Of a stretch of DNA of 64,000 bases, positions 10,626-22,165 are shown one piece after another. A model generated the notes under the pieces. The model had not been told where the DNA came from and made no database searches. It saw only the letters and a program-made list of their open reading frames with translations. The position numbers and the translations under genes are program-made. This stretch comes from Zeugodacus cucurbitae (Eukaryota; Arthropoda; Insecta; Diptera; Tephritidae), in assembly GCF_028554725.1 (NCBI RefSeq), contig NC_071667.1, positions 13,809,501-13,873,500 of the forward strand, read 5' to 3'. Position 1 is the first letter of the stretch. Every line of letters starts with the position of its first letter.

Positions 10626-11950
10626 ATTAAGTCTAGTATAAAGAACTTCATTATATTTGTATAAAATTTATCATTATATTATTTAGAATGATCCGATATT
10701 GTAGATAATTTCATAATGTTAATATTATAGAAATTCTGGTTGCTATTGGCAAAAAACTGGGAGGGTATATTTTTAAAAGTTTCCTTGAGACAAATTTTCA
10801 TAATCAACATCATTCTCCATAGTCAGGAACAGGTAATAACACAGGCCAACATTCAATTTGCTTATTTGAATTTATCAACTGATTCTAGTTAATTTTTTTT
10901 CATGATATAGCTTTTTTATACCCTCCACTTATGACCTCCAATTAAGACCGTCTGTCAGTTTTTTACAATAATATTATACAAACAAAATTCCCGTTAATCA
11001 GCTAGCAACTACAAAAAATAATATTTTCGGAAACTGCTTGTACCGAATTTTATATACCATCCAGTAAATGAGTCCCAAAAAAGCTTTCTTTCTGTCCTTA
11101 AAGGAAAAAAGCTATATTGATGACGTAGCAACTTGTTTTGAGAAAAGGCGAATAACTTATTTTTACTATCTCTATATGTTATAAAAATAAGTTATTTACC
11201 AAGGAGCCTTTGTACCGATCAAAGTGGTTTCTGTATTGACATATCTTCTGGTCCTCCTGCAAAAAGGGAAATTCCTACGCCACTGACCATCTAGAGGGAA
11301 AACTGTCAGCGCCGGAACTAGGCTCGAATGCAGAAGGCTAATCACCTGCTCATCTTAAGCCCTCTGGTTCATTACCGAAACCGATTAGGTTCTATGTTCC
11401 ATCTATTAAATATGGGAAAATATATATGTACATTAGACCGGACTTAATTTCTTTTTTTTTGCAAAAAGAGTGTACCGACCCCGCAAATTTTTCCTTTTTA
11501 TGTCAATAACGAAATTCCAAAATCTTAAACTGATTGCCCTAGGTTAAGGCGTGGCACATGCCCACTAAAGTGGCTAAAACCGGTTTATATGGACTTTTCA
11601 AGAGACAAGGCACGAAAATATAAGTAAAATGTTTCATAGATGTCTTTAGTATATTATTATATTGAAATTAACTTACGTTTATTGATTAATATTCTTTATA
11701 ATCATTTAAACTTAAGCGCAAAGGTCTGATTGATAAATGCTACCGTATTTTTTCCTATACTCAGTTACTGTTTGCATAAAAGTTTTAAAACATAAGCCTT
11801 TAAAAAAATCGCAAAAAGGCAACTCTGTAAACTTATATTTAAATCGTAAAATAAAATATTGGCAACAACGGAGGAAAGTCAACATCTGGTCAATACCGTT
11901 AGTTTTGAGCCACGTGGCAATTAAAAGTGTGTAAAAAGTGAAGTGTATTT
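10626..11950. other. AT-rich intronic sequence
   Basis: No gene or recognised repeat. It may include the left flank of the transposase element that follows, but I could not identify a terminal inverted repeat. Confidence 0.35.
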
Positions 11951-12017
11951 ATTTTGAGCTTTGAATCAGAGTAACATTATTGCTTTAAAGAGAATTGATA
12001 TTGATTGTATTTATAAA

Positions 12018-13676
12018 ATGGACACAAGAGCTATTGAAAAAATTTATTTATTAGAATATGACGAAAGCCAAATTGTTGGATCTAAGCTGCCTTCCAATGG
12101 GCAAGTTTTGAAAGTGTTGTTTTGTAACATGCGTAAAGTGAAATTGGATCTCCGTTCAAGTGCGTATCTGGTTATCAAAGAGGCCTTTCTCTTTCTTTGG
12201 AATAAAGCCCGTATTCCAGTGCGCCAAATTGATAGAAGTGTTCAAAAAGTTGAAGCTTTATATAAAGAATGGAAAAATCTGCAAAAAACTTGCAAACGCA
12301 GCACACCACTTCAAAAAATGCGAGAAGATCAGTTTATTAAAAATATGAATAACTTATTTGACATTGCGCACGGAAATGCGTTAGATTTAATTAAAATAGA
12401 AGAAGATAAAGAGTTTTTGAAGAATCAACGTAAAGAAGGTAGACCTGGTGCAATGGTGGGATGCGATCGTTCATTATTTGAAAAAGAAAAGCGAAGAAAT
12501 ACTCGTATTGAGAAAGAGGTAATCCGAAAAGGAAAGCAGGATGAAGAACAATTCCAAGTATTCCTAACAGCGAATGATTTGAGTGACAATACTGAAGAAC
12601 TAATTGATGTATACGAAGACAATACTGATGATAATACTGATCAAACTGCTAACTGTAGCTTTCAACAAAAAAACAGAAAACGAGGAATGAAACATTTTAT
12701 CACTTCAAAGCTTGTTGCGACCTTAGACAAGTGCAAAGTCAGTGATAGGGACGCAGTACGTATTCTGATAGCTGCGGCTGAAGCATTGGAACATGATATC
12801 AGTACATTGGTAATCAGCAAGACATCGATTCGGCTTTGTCGTAAACAAATTCGTTCGGAAACTGCTGCAAAACTGATGACGGATTTTAAAAACAGCAATA
12901 TAAATCAAATTACGGTACATTGGGATGGGAAAATTTTACCGTCAATCACAGGAAACGCAAAAGTGGACAGATTACCAGTTGTGATAACAACAGATGGCAT
13001 TGAACATCTACTTGGAGTACCTGCCCTGTCAGCTGGTACTGGCAAAGAACAGACTTACGCCATACTCGAACTATTAAAGGAATGGAATCTAACAGAAAAG
13101 GTATTTAAAAGTAATTTCTTATAATAGTAAATATTAACAACATTCTTTACAAACAAGGGAGAAGCTTTATGTTTTGATACAAATACAGGTAGATTACAAG
13201 GTACTTGCATTTTATTAGAACAACACCTCAATAGAGAATTGTTATATCTCCCTTGCCGTCATCACATATATGAGCTCTTGCTGAAAAGTGCTTTCGCGAA
13301 ATATGATTTAAAATTAAGTGGTCCATCATTAGATATTTTCCAGCGTTTTAAAAAAAATTGGCCCAAAATCAATCAGCAAAAATTTGCAAGTGGAATGGTG
13401 GATAAAAAAATAAATCTTGCGCTAAACAAAGCTGAACAAGACCAATTAGCTCAATTTGCTCATAACTATATCACTAAACAACATCCCAGGGCAGACTACA
13501 AGGAGTTATTGGAATTGAGCCTTATATTTCTTGGTCGAAACACAGAGCCTGTAAGGTTTAAATCACCTGTAGCGATTCATCATGCCCGATGGATGGCTAA
13601 AGCGATATATACAATAAAGATTTTTCTTTTCCGCCACCAATTCTTAATGTCGTCAGATGAGGCAAACGCTATATAA
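12018..13676 (+). pseudogene. Cut-and-paste DNA transposase, spliced, with premature stop
   Basis: The first in-frame ATG is at 12018. Exon 1 runs to 13100 and a 57-bp intron (13101-13157, GTATTTAAA to AAACAAG) leads into exon 2, joining LLKEWNLTEK to GEALCFDTNTGRLQGTC in frame. The exon 1 end contains VHWDGKILPSITGN and VDRLPVVITTDG; exon 2 has FDTNTGR, then YLPCRHHIYELLLKSAF, SGPSLDIFQRFKKNW and IFLFRHQFLMSSDEANAI. I recognise this layout (HWDGK, FDT..NTGR, CRHH) from a widespread, poorly named invertebrate transposase-like family with presumed acidic catalytic residues, but cannot name the superfamily. A single in-frame TAA at 13674 interrupts it; the same frame continues to about 13770 with plausible C-terminal sequence (ILKIYLRPWIEA) and then degenerates. 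It lies antisense inside Dop2R intron 1. Confidence 0.7.
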
Positions 13677-14445
13677 GATATTAGTGTGTCCATTTTGAAA
13701 ATTTATTTGAGACCGTGGATTGAAGCGTCAATTGCCGCGAAAGCACCTTTAAATTATTTAAATTTTATACCAAAAAAATGTGCCACGTTTCGTCGTTTTT
13801 CTATGTTTTTTCACCCCAAACATTACTTAGTTTTCCCACTTTTACTTTCGTTTTTTGCTTTTAAGCATATTGATTATAGTAACATAAATAAAAGATAAAC
13901 TGTTTGTTAAAGATTTTGATGAACAGCTTTGGTTGGTTTTAAGTAATTTCGCTTAAAGCTTTAATGCTTGCATTCTTACTGAAATGCTCCATTATTTGTT
14001 GTCTTTAACATTAAATTTATCTCAATAGTTGCGAAATAAAAGCTCAAAGTTGTACATTTTCATAGCGGAATTGAGTGTGCGTAAACGCCACTGCTGAGCC
14101 TTACCTCGATTTAAGTTTTTTTTTGTCATATAGTCAGGGATTTGTATTGTATTGTATGAAAATAAAAAATCAAAGTAGAAAAATAAAATGCTTTTGGCTA
14201 GTCAGAAACAAAAGAAATAAACGGAATTGGCAGACACTGGTGGGAAAAGAGTGCTGTTGGCAGTTCTGTAAGTTAAGGTTAATTTGAAAATGTCCATTGA
14301 AGTTTTTACTCGAATTTATTGAGGTGCATATGAACAAAAACAGACTTACGAGTATACATGACTATACATACATATGTATGATGCAAAGCGACAATCAGAG
14401 TTTTCAGCTTCAGAGTTTTTAATTACAATAACAGGAGTATATATG
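13677..14445 (+). other. Degenerate 3' end of transposase element and AT-rich sequence
   Basis: About the first 30 codons still read in the transposase frame after the stop; beyond that nothing is recognisable. Terminal inverted repeats matching the 11.7-kb flank were not found by eye. Confidence 0.4.
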
Positions 14446-14660
14446 TACGTGATTGGCGTAGGAACCGTTTAGCCGGTTATAGCCGAATCGATGAGAGCGC
14501 GCCAATCCTCTCTTTCCTTTGCAGTTCGGCGCCAGTTGGAGATCCCAAGTTTTACCAGGTCGCTTTCCACCTGGTCTCTCCAACGGAGCGGAGGCCTTCC
14601 CCTTCCTCGGCTTCCTCCGGCGGGTACTGCATCGAACACTTTCAGGACAGGAGTATGCGC
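14446..14660 (-). mobile_element. RTE-type LINE fragment A (3' end only)
   Basis: On the minus strand it encodes VFDAVPAGGSRGRGRPPLRW..SDLVKLGISNWRRTAKER, the conserved C-terminal tail of this family's protein, and ends in the family 3' terminus (CCTACGCCAATCACGTACAT, minus strand). It is 5' truncated at about 14660, the usual result of incomplete target-primed reverse transcription. Confidence 0.8.
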
Positions 14661-15038
14661 CTTTTTCATTTGAGAGAGTTGCACTTTCATTTGTGACGCC
14701 TGATAGAGGGGCCTTTTCAACAACTTGTTTTTGGATATCAGTGAAACCAAAAACTTGACCAGATGAAAGATAGCTGTGGATCGCAAATAATAGCGAAAAT
14801 TCGGGATGACAGGCAAAAGGAGGGAGAGTTTTAACAAAACCTTTGACAATTTGAAAAGAGTTTCTGCACAGATTGCTGTAATAGTAAGCGCTAGTAAGAC
14901 TCAGTAGCTGATATCATGGCAGCTAATATGAATAATCTGCTAATTAGTGAAGGGCAACATTAATGAATAACGAGAATCAAATCACGAACCCGAAAAAATT
15001 ATTAAAATTTTTTTATTTATTATACTAAAACTACTTAC

Positions 15039-16219
15039 CCAAAAATGCCGGTATCGCACCCAACGGCATCACAAACAAGCTGACCAACAAATCGGCTATT
15101 GCCAGCGAGAAAAGGAAATAGTTGGTGACATTTTGTAATTTCTTATCGCGTACCACCGCCAAACAGACTAGCATATTGCCAAGACCACCGGCGAATATGA
15201 AGAATATGACACAAAGAAATATCCACTTATAATCATGTTGGCGCGTTAGCTTATTACCCCATGAATAGTCATTGCTGAGTTTACGTGGACCCCACAGCGA
15301 CGATAGTGATGTGCTGCCACTGTCGCTGGTTGTGCTGTCACCGATGCTGCTGCTGATATCACTAACCGGCGCGGACGCATTGTCAGCGTTGAGCTCATCA
15401 AAGGCATTCCACGACCAGAACGCATCATCATAAGCGCCCGCCAACCAACTGTAGTTCGCTTGCATTGCTGTTGAATTGACCAACTGAGCGCCGAGTTGTG
15501 ACAACAAATCACTGGCATTCCATCTACTACGGTTGCTGTTAATAAAATGCTGCCAAGCGTTATTCAGTGGATTACCACCGATTCCAGCGCTGGCGCTTAA
15601 GCTATCAGTCAAATTATGTTGCAACAAACCGTCTAATACAGCGGTGGTCGGCGTTGCTTGTTGGGGGTGTTGGGGAGAGTGAGGCGGTTAGGTCCTCGTA
15701 TTGTATGCGCAGGTAACAAATGAAATCATCTACTATGGACGCATTGCCGCGGCCATTGTTTGCAACAAAATTTACATTTTCTGTTGTGGCTGCCGTGGCA
15801 ACATCTGCGTCCGTTAATCGTATACCGTTATCGAAAATGCCATTCGCTGCCGTCGACTCATCACAGTATAGTAACTGTCTTTGTACTACTTTACATTGTG
15901 CATTTGCTGTGGTAATATTACTACTATCAACTAAACGACTAATATGCTGATCACCCTGTAATGGTTGTTGCTGCGCTAGTGCCAAATTAAAATTGGCCAC
16001 TGGTTGCCGCAGCTGTTGCACTACTACTTCGGTATTTATTGCGCAATTGACTGCGTCCGCGCTGACACTGTCGGACAAGGACTCCTCGGCCATTGTCGCC
16101 GCAAATCCTTCACCAAGGTCATTCTCCGCCACCGCATTAGCCCCTGCCGTCGTGTACTTCGGAATTGGTTGACATTTGTAGCGTGCTCTCTGTACTGCCG
16201 CATCGAATTGCTCCAGCAT
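15039..16219 (-). CDS. Dop2R: D2-like dopamine receptor, exon 1 (long N-terminus, TM1, TM2)
   Basis: The first in-frame ATG (MLEQFDAAVQRAR) is at 16219. The exon encodes a roughly 330-residue extracellular N-terminus with several N-glycosylation sequons (HNLTD, SNRSR, WNASD, NYSW, DNASAP), then TM1 containing GNMLV and TM2 containing SLAIADLLVSLFVMPLG, and it ends AIPAFLG at donor G/GTAAGTAG. The long N-terminus is typical of insect D2-like receptors. The reading frame changes between the first part (down to about 15690) and the second (from about 15660 on): the first frame ends in TAA at 15614, and the second has no ATG of its own in front. Either an unusual 61-base intron (GTTACC to CAACAAG, with a CTAAC branch-like motif) or a one-base indel or sequencing error explains this; splicing it would join the frames correctly. 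Confidence 0.85.
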
Positions 16220-16361
16220 ATAGCGGTAGGACTGATTGAGCGCTGATGCCGCTGTTGTTGTTGCGTCGGTGTTGTTAGCTTCATTTGTGGTGTCTCGGTG
16301 TGAAGTGTGACTAAATAGGTCTTCATTGCGCAGAAATTACTGTCTTATAAATTAAGTCTGC
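16220..16361 (-). promoter_or_regulatory. Dop2R exon 1 upstream part: splice acceptor and upstream ORF
   Basis: On the minus strand a pyrimidine-rich acceptor TTATTTTTTTTGCAG ends at about 16362, so the exon probably begins there and is preceded by a 5' UTR exon outside this piece. An ATG at 16326 (MKTYLVTLHTETPQ) opens a different frame of 96 codons overlapping the receptor start at 16219. It could act as an inhibitory upstream ORF if transcripts include it. This is inferred from sequence only. Confidence 0.5.
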
Positions 16362-16860
16362 AAAAAAAATAATGAAATTAAAAATATAATATAATTGGTG
16401 TAATTAAAATCATTATAAGAAACTATAATATGTACTATATATATATGCATATAAATATATGTATAATATATTCCTAGATATACTCAAAAAATTAGTATTC
16501 TACTAGTTTCTATCTAGAGGTCTATAGCATAATTTTATTATTATGAACTAGCACATTCTGAAGTTGAAATATGATCATAAAGTACCCTCAATATTGGTAA
16601 AAAAACCATTTCGGGCTTATATGTATGTTCTAATTGTTTCCGATTTTAAAAATTTATAACAATCAGCTACAGAAAAGCATGAAGTGTTGTGTTGAAAACT
16701 AAATATTATTTCAATATTTTTATGCCAAAAAAAATCACAAAACGCATATTTTGATTAGCCATACACGTGTTTTAGTTATGACAGAAATATATGATTTAAA
16801 TGGCTACGGATGAGTAAAAACACACCTTCCAGGAAATGAAATGTATGAACTTAAACTTAA
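16362..16860. other. AT-rich non-coding sequence upstream of Dop2R exon 1
   Basis: It contains TA-rich microsatellite-like runs near 16435-16470. No promoter motif or gene was recognised. It is probably intronic between a 5' UTR exon (not seen) and exon 1. Confidence 0.35.
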
Positions 16861-16961
16861 ACAAGTAATGAAGGTTGTAACCGAACATTTTATACTCTAG
16901 CAATTTATTTATTTAATTTGATTAATATAACACAAAATTTTACTCACATATTCGGCATATA
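16861..16961 (-). repeat. Family R copy, left part, interrupted by the errantivirus
   Basis: It starts ACAAGTAATGAAGGTTGTAA, a degenerate R terminus, followed by CCGAACATTTTATACTCT. At 16958-16961 TATA is the target duplication of the LTR element; the R sequence resumes at 26036 (TATACATACATATATGCTAT) and runs to about 26850. This shows R was present before the LTR element inserted. Confidence 0.75.
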
Positions 16962-17225
16962 AGTTAGCAACAATAACATTTCAAAAGACACGCGCATCCG
17001 TTCTACTCGCAAAAGTGCTGACGATACGTCTAGCGCAGTGTGGCGTGATTCTCTGGAAATCCAGCGGAACGTGGGAACCGACGCCAGCAGAACTGCAAGC
17101 GCATTAAGTTACGATAAGAATTATAAAATTTGTTAAGTTTAGAGTTAAGCGAGCGGTTGAACAATAAAGGTCATAAGACCAGAAAAATCATAACTTTTTT
17201 ACTTTCGACAAGTAAATCCATAACT
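16962..17225 (+). repeat. 5' LTR of errantivirus
   Basis: 264 bp, AGTTAGCAACAATAAC to AAATCCATAACT. It contains a TATAAAA-like box at 17131 and an AATAAA polyadenylation signal at 17163 within ACAATAAAGG. It appears base-for-base identical to 25772-26035. Confidence 0.93.
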
Positions 17226-17240
17226 GGCGCCCGAGCTAAA
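17221..17240 (+). other. Primer-binding site region
   Basis: Directly after the LTR end the sequence reads TGGCGCCCGAGC. The first eight bases match the 3' end complement of a lysine tRNA, the primer type used by gypsy; the following bases match less well, so the priming tRNA is uncertain. Confidence 0.55.
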
Positions 17241-17673
17241 ATAAACTCCTACGTCGTGAGGGAAAACAAAAGGCGTTAAGAATCCTTCTTCGGAGAACGT
17301 GGAGTGATAATAAAAACAACTGTGCTAGTGTGAGATCAGGCCCCTTAGTAGCAGAGCAAAAAGGACGCGTTGGACGCAAGCCAACTCATCAGCACCTATC
17401 AACATTAACAACCAACAATATCAAGAGGCAAAGGATGAAAGCCGTTATTGTATTGTAAGTTAAGTGATAATTATTAATTAAGAACATTAAGTGAAACCCA
17501 GATTGTGAAATTTTTTTTACCAAACTAAAATTGAAATAAAACCTTTAAGCATTAATTTGTAAGTGCAAAAACTGAAACGTTGTTGAAGTAGAAAAGAAAC
17601 CGATACGTAAAGAGTAGTGGACAGTGAGAAAAAATATTAAACGAATTCTTTAACAGACACAACAAAATAAACA
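17241..17673 (+). other. Untranslated leader of the errantivirus
   Basis: No open frame is seen between the primer-binding site and the gag ATG. By analogy with the group it would hold the packaging signal and the splice donor for env mRNA, but I cannot point to either with confidence. Confidence 0.45.
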
Positions 17674-18998
17674 ATGTCGAACCCAAATAATCTGGTTCGT
17701 CCACCAGTAATCAGGGCGAATGATCCTGCAGGAAATTCAGGATCAGCTAACGTTACAATAAACGAAGATGACCTCGTAAACCTAATAAGAAGGGTAGCTT
17801 TAGACGTGGTAAACAGGCAGGGGCCCAGCATAGTTAGGACAACCCTTAACCCGAATGCGGGCTTAGCAGACACTTGCGACCAAACCATCAATATAGAACA
17901 TGCAAACAACTTATCAGATTTAGACAAGATACCTGATGTGGTAAAATGTTTACGCGTATTCTCGGGAAATCCCGCCGAATTCAATTCCTGGAAAAAAAGT
18001 GTAAATCGAATATTAAATATTTACGAAGCGAGTAAGGGCACACCTAAATTCTACGGAATCCTTAACGTGATACGAAATAAAATCGTTGGCAACGCGGAAG
18101 CTGCCCTCGAGTCTTACAATACACCCTTAGACTGGGGTGCTATTTGTAAGTGTCTAACTTTACACTACGCCGACAAGCGTGATGTATCCACCCTAGAATA
18201 CCAAATGGCTTCTTTGGTTCAGGGAAATAGGTCAATTGAAGAATTTTACCAGGCCGTTTATTCCAATTTATCTTTAATACTTAATAAGTTAGGCTGTATG
18301 GAGGTGGGTAGCGAGGCTCGTAATCTTCTTACTCACACATACAGAACAAGGCGCTAGATACGTTTGTGTGCGGCCTTAACGGCGACTTGCCTAAACTCTT
18401 AGGCATGAAGGAACCAATGGATCTGCCCCAAGCACTATACTTGTGCTTGAAGCTGGAAAATCAGGGATTCCGCACACGGTACGCACATAACACCAATATG
18501 GATCGTAGAGGAATGCAGCGAAACACCGCACCACCTTTACCTTCAAGAAATTTTTGGAGGCAAGTAAACCAACAAAATTTCTTCCCAGAAATTGCTTACT
18601 TACCACAGCCACAACCACAAATTATTTCACAAAATCTTCCTAATCAAAGACCTAATCAGAATTTAAATGCACAAACACACTTTAACCAACCGCCTATGCG
18701 CCCCCCAAAACCGCCGGTGCCTATGGAGATGGATGAAACTTTGCGCTCGCGCCGCATTAACTATATGAACCGGCCACAAAATAATCAATTATTCGGCAAA
18801 AGGCCACCACAGGCCACTTCTGAAAGAAATCTCAAACCACAAAAGGCACAACGCAATTTTCATATAAGTAATACTCCAAGCGCTACCTCGAACACTAGCT
18901 CAGAAGATAATTTGAATGATTATTTGGGTGTGGCGGACGATAATATACAGGATGAAGGACAATATTACGAATATAGCGATATTCATTTTTTAGGTTAA
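17674..18998 (+). pseudogene. gag: Errantivirus gag, frameshifted
   Basis: The first part starts at ATG 17674 (MSNPNNLVRPPVIRAND) and covers the capsid-like region, including LRVFSGNPAEFNSWKKSV and YADKRDVSTLEYQMASLVQG. The frame is lost at about 18340-18350, where a stop at 18355 follows; the rest (FVCGLNGDLPKLLG, then a Pro/Asn/Gln-rich tail) continues in another frame to 18998. One single-base indel would explain this. There is no CCHC zinc knuckle, as usual for errantiviruses. The product would be the particle structural protein; this copy cannot make a full one unless the indel is a sequencing error. Confidence 0.85.
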
Positions 18999-19009
18999 AA
19001 AGCTCTTCG

Positions 19010-20233
19010 TTGCCTTACTTTGAATGCCGCACGAAGAGCGGCGAAGTATTCAAATTTTTAATTGACACTGGCTCCAGCCAGAATTATATTCAACCCAATT
19101 TAGCAAAAAAAGTACTAGAAAACAAAGATATTTTTTTAGCGAAAACTATTGCTGGTGATATAGAAATAAAACACCACACATTTTTACAGCTTTTTAATCA
19201 AACAGAAACTTTAAAATTCTATATACTACCCCCTTTAAGAACTTTTCATGGCATTTTGGGCTATGATAGCTTTCGACAGCTAGATGCTGTAATTAACATT
19301 AGGGAGGGAACCTTGTCAATTAAAAATAATTTAAAAATATTAATTAAAGAATTAAAAACAGATGCAGTAAATGCTATCAAAATACACGATGACAACATTA
19401 CTCCCCTTCAAAAAATAGCTCTACAGAAATTGGTTACAGAGCATCCTAACTTATTTTCAGAACCGGATGAACGGTTAACTTATACTACCAAAGTAGTGGG
19501 AGAGATCAGAACGTCATCGGATTCTCCAATATATAGTAAGTTTTATCCATATCCAGCATCGCTTAGAGGCGAAGTAGAGACACAGGTGGAAAAACTACTA
19601 AACGACGGCATTATAAGACCATCCAGATCCCCCTATAATTCCCCTGTGTGGATCGTGGCAAAAAAACCCGATTCCAGTGGAAATAAACAGTATAGGTTGG
19701 TGATTGATTATAGAAAATTAAATAGTTTAACTATAGCGGATAAATATCCGATACCCGAAATAGAGGGTATGTTATCGCATTTAGGCGACAATTCGTTTTT
19801 TACCACGCTAGACCTCAAGAGTGGGTTCCATCAGATCCCACTAAAGCCGTCAGACATAGAAAAAACTGCATTTTCGGTGAATAATGGGAAGTTCGAGTTT
19901 ACTCGGCTACCATTTGGGCTGAAAAATGCGCCCGCCATTTTCCAGCGTACACTTGACGATATCCTCCACGAACATATAGGCAAGATTTGCTATGTGTATA
20001 TAGATGATATCATAATATTCGGAAAATCTGAAGAAGAACACTTACAGAATCTTCGAAAAGTTTTCGAAACTTTAGAGGGAGCAAATATGAAGATTCAACT
20101 GGACAAATGTCACTTTTTTCAAAAGGATGTAGAATTTTTAGGATTTATAGTATCACAAGAGGGCATTAGAACTAACCCAAAAAAGGTAGAAGCAATTACT
20201 AATTTTCCCGAACCTATCCGGCTATTATCGTAG
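19010..20233 (+). pseudogene. pol: Errantivirus pol, protease and reverse transcriptase part
   Basis: Aspartic protease motif LIDTGSSQNYIQP lies near residues 18-30, then the RT with FDPYPAS-type entry, WIVAKKP, YRLVIDYRKLN, LDLKSGFHQIPL, FTRLPFGLKNAPAIFQ and the catalytic YVYIDDIIIFG at about residues 325-335. The frame ends at 20231. Just after NFPEP the expected connection segment before GYYRRFI seems absent, and GYYRRFIRDYAKLAKPL is found in a different frame. This looks like a small internal deletion of a dozen or so codons that also shifts the frame. No ATG is required because pol is normally made by frameshifting from gag. Confidence 0.88.
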
Positions 20234-22088
20234 ATTTATTCGCGATTACGCGAAATTAGCAAAGCCATTAACAATCTTACTAAGAGGCGAAGAAGGCCGA
20301 ATTTCAAAAAACAAATCCGCAAAAGTACCGATTGAATTCAATGAACAAGCTAAAGAAGCATTTCAAAAAATTAAAAATACATTGGTTTCGGATGAGGTAA
20401 TTTTATCCTTTCCAAATTACAATAACGATTTTGAGCTCACAACTGATGCCTCAAATTTTGCACTTGGTGCCGTTCTTTCCCAAAGTGGAAAACCGATTTC
20501 TTTTATTTCTCGAACTCTAAGTAAGGCGGAGGAACATTACGCCGCAAACGAGAAGGAAATGCTAGCCATTGTCTGGGCATTATCCACTCTACGGAATTTT
20601 TTGTACGGGCACGCTAAGGTCAAAATCTTTACAGACCATCAGCCCCTAACTTTTGCTTTAAGCAATAAAAACACAAATAGTAAAATGAAGCGATGGAAGG
20701 CAGAACTAGAAGAGTATAATCATGAAATATTTCATAAAACTGGTCGGACTAATGTTGTGGCTGATGCACTATCAAGAATTACAGCACAGCAACAAATAAA
20801 TTCAATGTCGGTTATGACGCATAGCGATGACAGTTCAGGTCAAAACTTGATTCAATTCGTGGATGTACCTATCAACGTTTTCAAAAATCAGATATTTTTC
20901 AATTGGTCTACAGAATCAAACTATAAATTTCAAATTGTTTTTCCAACTATTCACCGTCACACTATAACAGAAATAGAATTTTCCGAGGAGACAATCATAT
21001 CTTTATTGAAAAAATATTTAAACCCTTCAGTAACAAATGGGATCAGTGCTCCCGAACCGATAATGGGAATAATACAAGAAGTTTTTTCTATCCACTTCAA
21101 TAAATATCGTATTAGGTTTGCACGAAGAAAGGTAGAAGATGTATTAGAGGAACAAAGGCAGGAAGAAATTATCATAGAAACACACAGAAGAGCTCATCGT
21201 AATGGTAGAGAGAATAAATCTCATATACTAGAGAAATATTTTTTTCCCAGCATGAATAACAAAATAAATAAAATAGTCAAACAATGTAGTATTTGCAAAA
21301 CAAATAAGTACGATAGACACCCTAATAAGCCCGTCTTAAAAGAGACACCTATCCCCTCATATGCAGGACATATAGTGCATATAGATATTTACAAAACGGA
21401 AGGCAATCTCGTGCTCACTGCTGTCGATAAATTCTCAAAATATGCGCAGGTAAAACCAATAAAATCAAAAGCTACTCAAGACATAAAAGAACCTCTAAGG
21501 GAACTTCTCTTTCAGTTTGGAGTACCCAAAACCGTAATTTTTGATAACGAAAGGGCATTCAATTCAGCGACTATTACTTTTATGTTGGAAGACATACTAA
21601 ACATTCAAATTTTCAAATCCCAGCCATATAAAAGTGCAGTGAATGGCCAAATCGAGAGATTCCATTCAACACTTTCCGAGATTATGCGTTGCCTAAAAGC
21701 CGAAAATCGAGATCAATCATTTGCACAACTTTTAGACAGAGCTGTCTATGAATATAATTACTCAATTCACAGCACAATTAATAATAGACCAATAGAAATT
21801 TTTTTCGGTTGTACGGTAAGCACAGACCCCGAACAATTCGAAAAAGCTAGATTAGATAATATTCAGAGAATAAAAGATAAACAACAACAAGATCTTAAAA
21901 ATCATAATAGCAAATTACAACCAATTATTGATTATAATCCCGGAGAAACGATTTACGTGAAGATCCACAATAGGTTAGGAACTAAAATCTCACCTAGGTA
22001 TAAAAAAGAAGTAGTTAAGGAAAACAGGTCGACTACGGTGATGACCGAGTCAAATAGGGTAGTTCATAAGAGTAATATTAAAAGCTAA
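20234..22088 (+). pseudogene. pol: Errantivirus pol, RNase H and integrase part
   Basis: After the break at 20215-20235 the frame remains open: FELTTDASNFALGAVLSQ (RNase H first aspartate), HYAANEKEMLAIVWAL, FTDHQPLTFAL, then the integrase zinc-binding H-H-C-C (HRRAHRNGRENK..CSICKTNK), a catalytic core with HIDIYKTEGN, FDNERAFNS and NGQIERFHSTLSEI, and a C-terminal DNA-binding region to 22088. All catalytic acidic residues appear present. The reading is not joined to the RT frame without the missing segment. Confidence 0.87.
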
Positions 22089-22119
22089 GTAATAAAATTA
22101 AATAAAACAGACGCATTTT

Positions 22120-22165
22120 CTAAATTTTTCCTTTCTGCAGACTAACGCTTACAGCGACAACAATG
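22120..22165 (+). promoter_or_regulatory. Candidate splice acceptor for env mRNA
   Basis: TTTTTCCTTTCTGCAG ends at 22140, about 20 bases before the ATG of the third frame at 22163. Errantivirus env is expressed from a spliced subgenomic RNA; this site is well placed to be the acceptor. The matching donor was not identified. Confidence 0.5.

Larger units (their letters stand above)
5921..15038 (-). other. Dop2R intron 1 (about 9.1 kb)
   Basis: The intron is bounded on the minus strand by donor G/GTAAGTAG at 15038 and acceptor TTTGCTTTCAAG ending at 5921. It contains two RTE fragments (5998-6250 and 14446-14660), a MITE (9330-9794), a mariner remnant (10100-10625), a transposase pseudogene (12018-13676) and a dispersed repeat (7885-8110). 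All known insertions lie well away from the splice sites. Confidence 0.85.

Noticed and set aside
14491..14758. Plus-strand frames opposite the LINE 3' end (also 25058-24876, 31925-32152, 39805-40032)
   Set aside because: They are antisense shadows of the conserved LINE C-terminal tail, seen at every copy.
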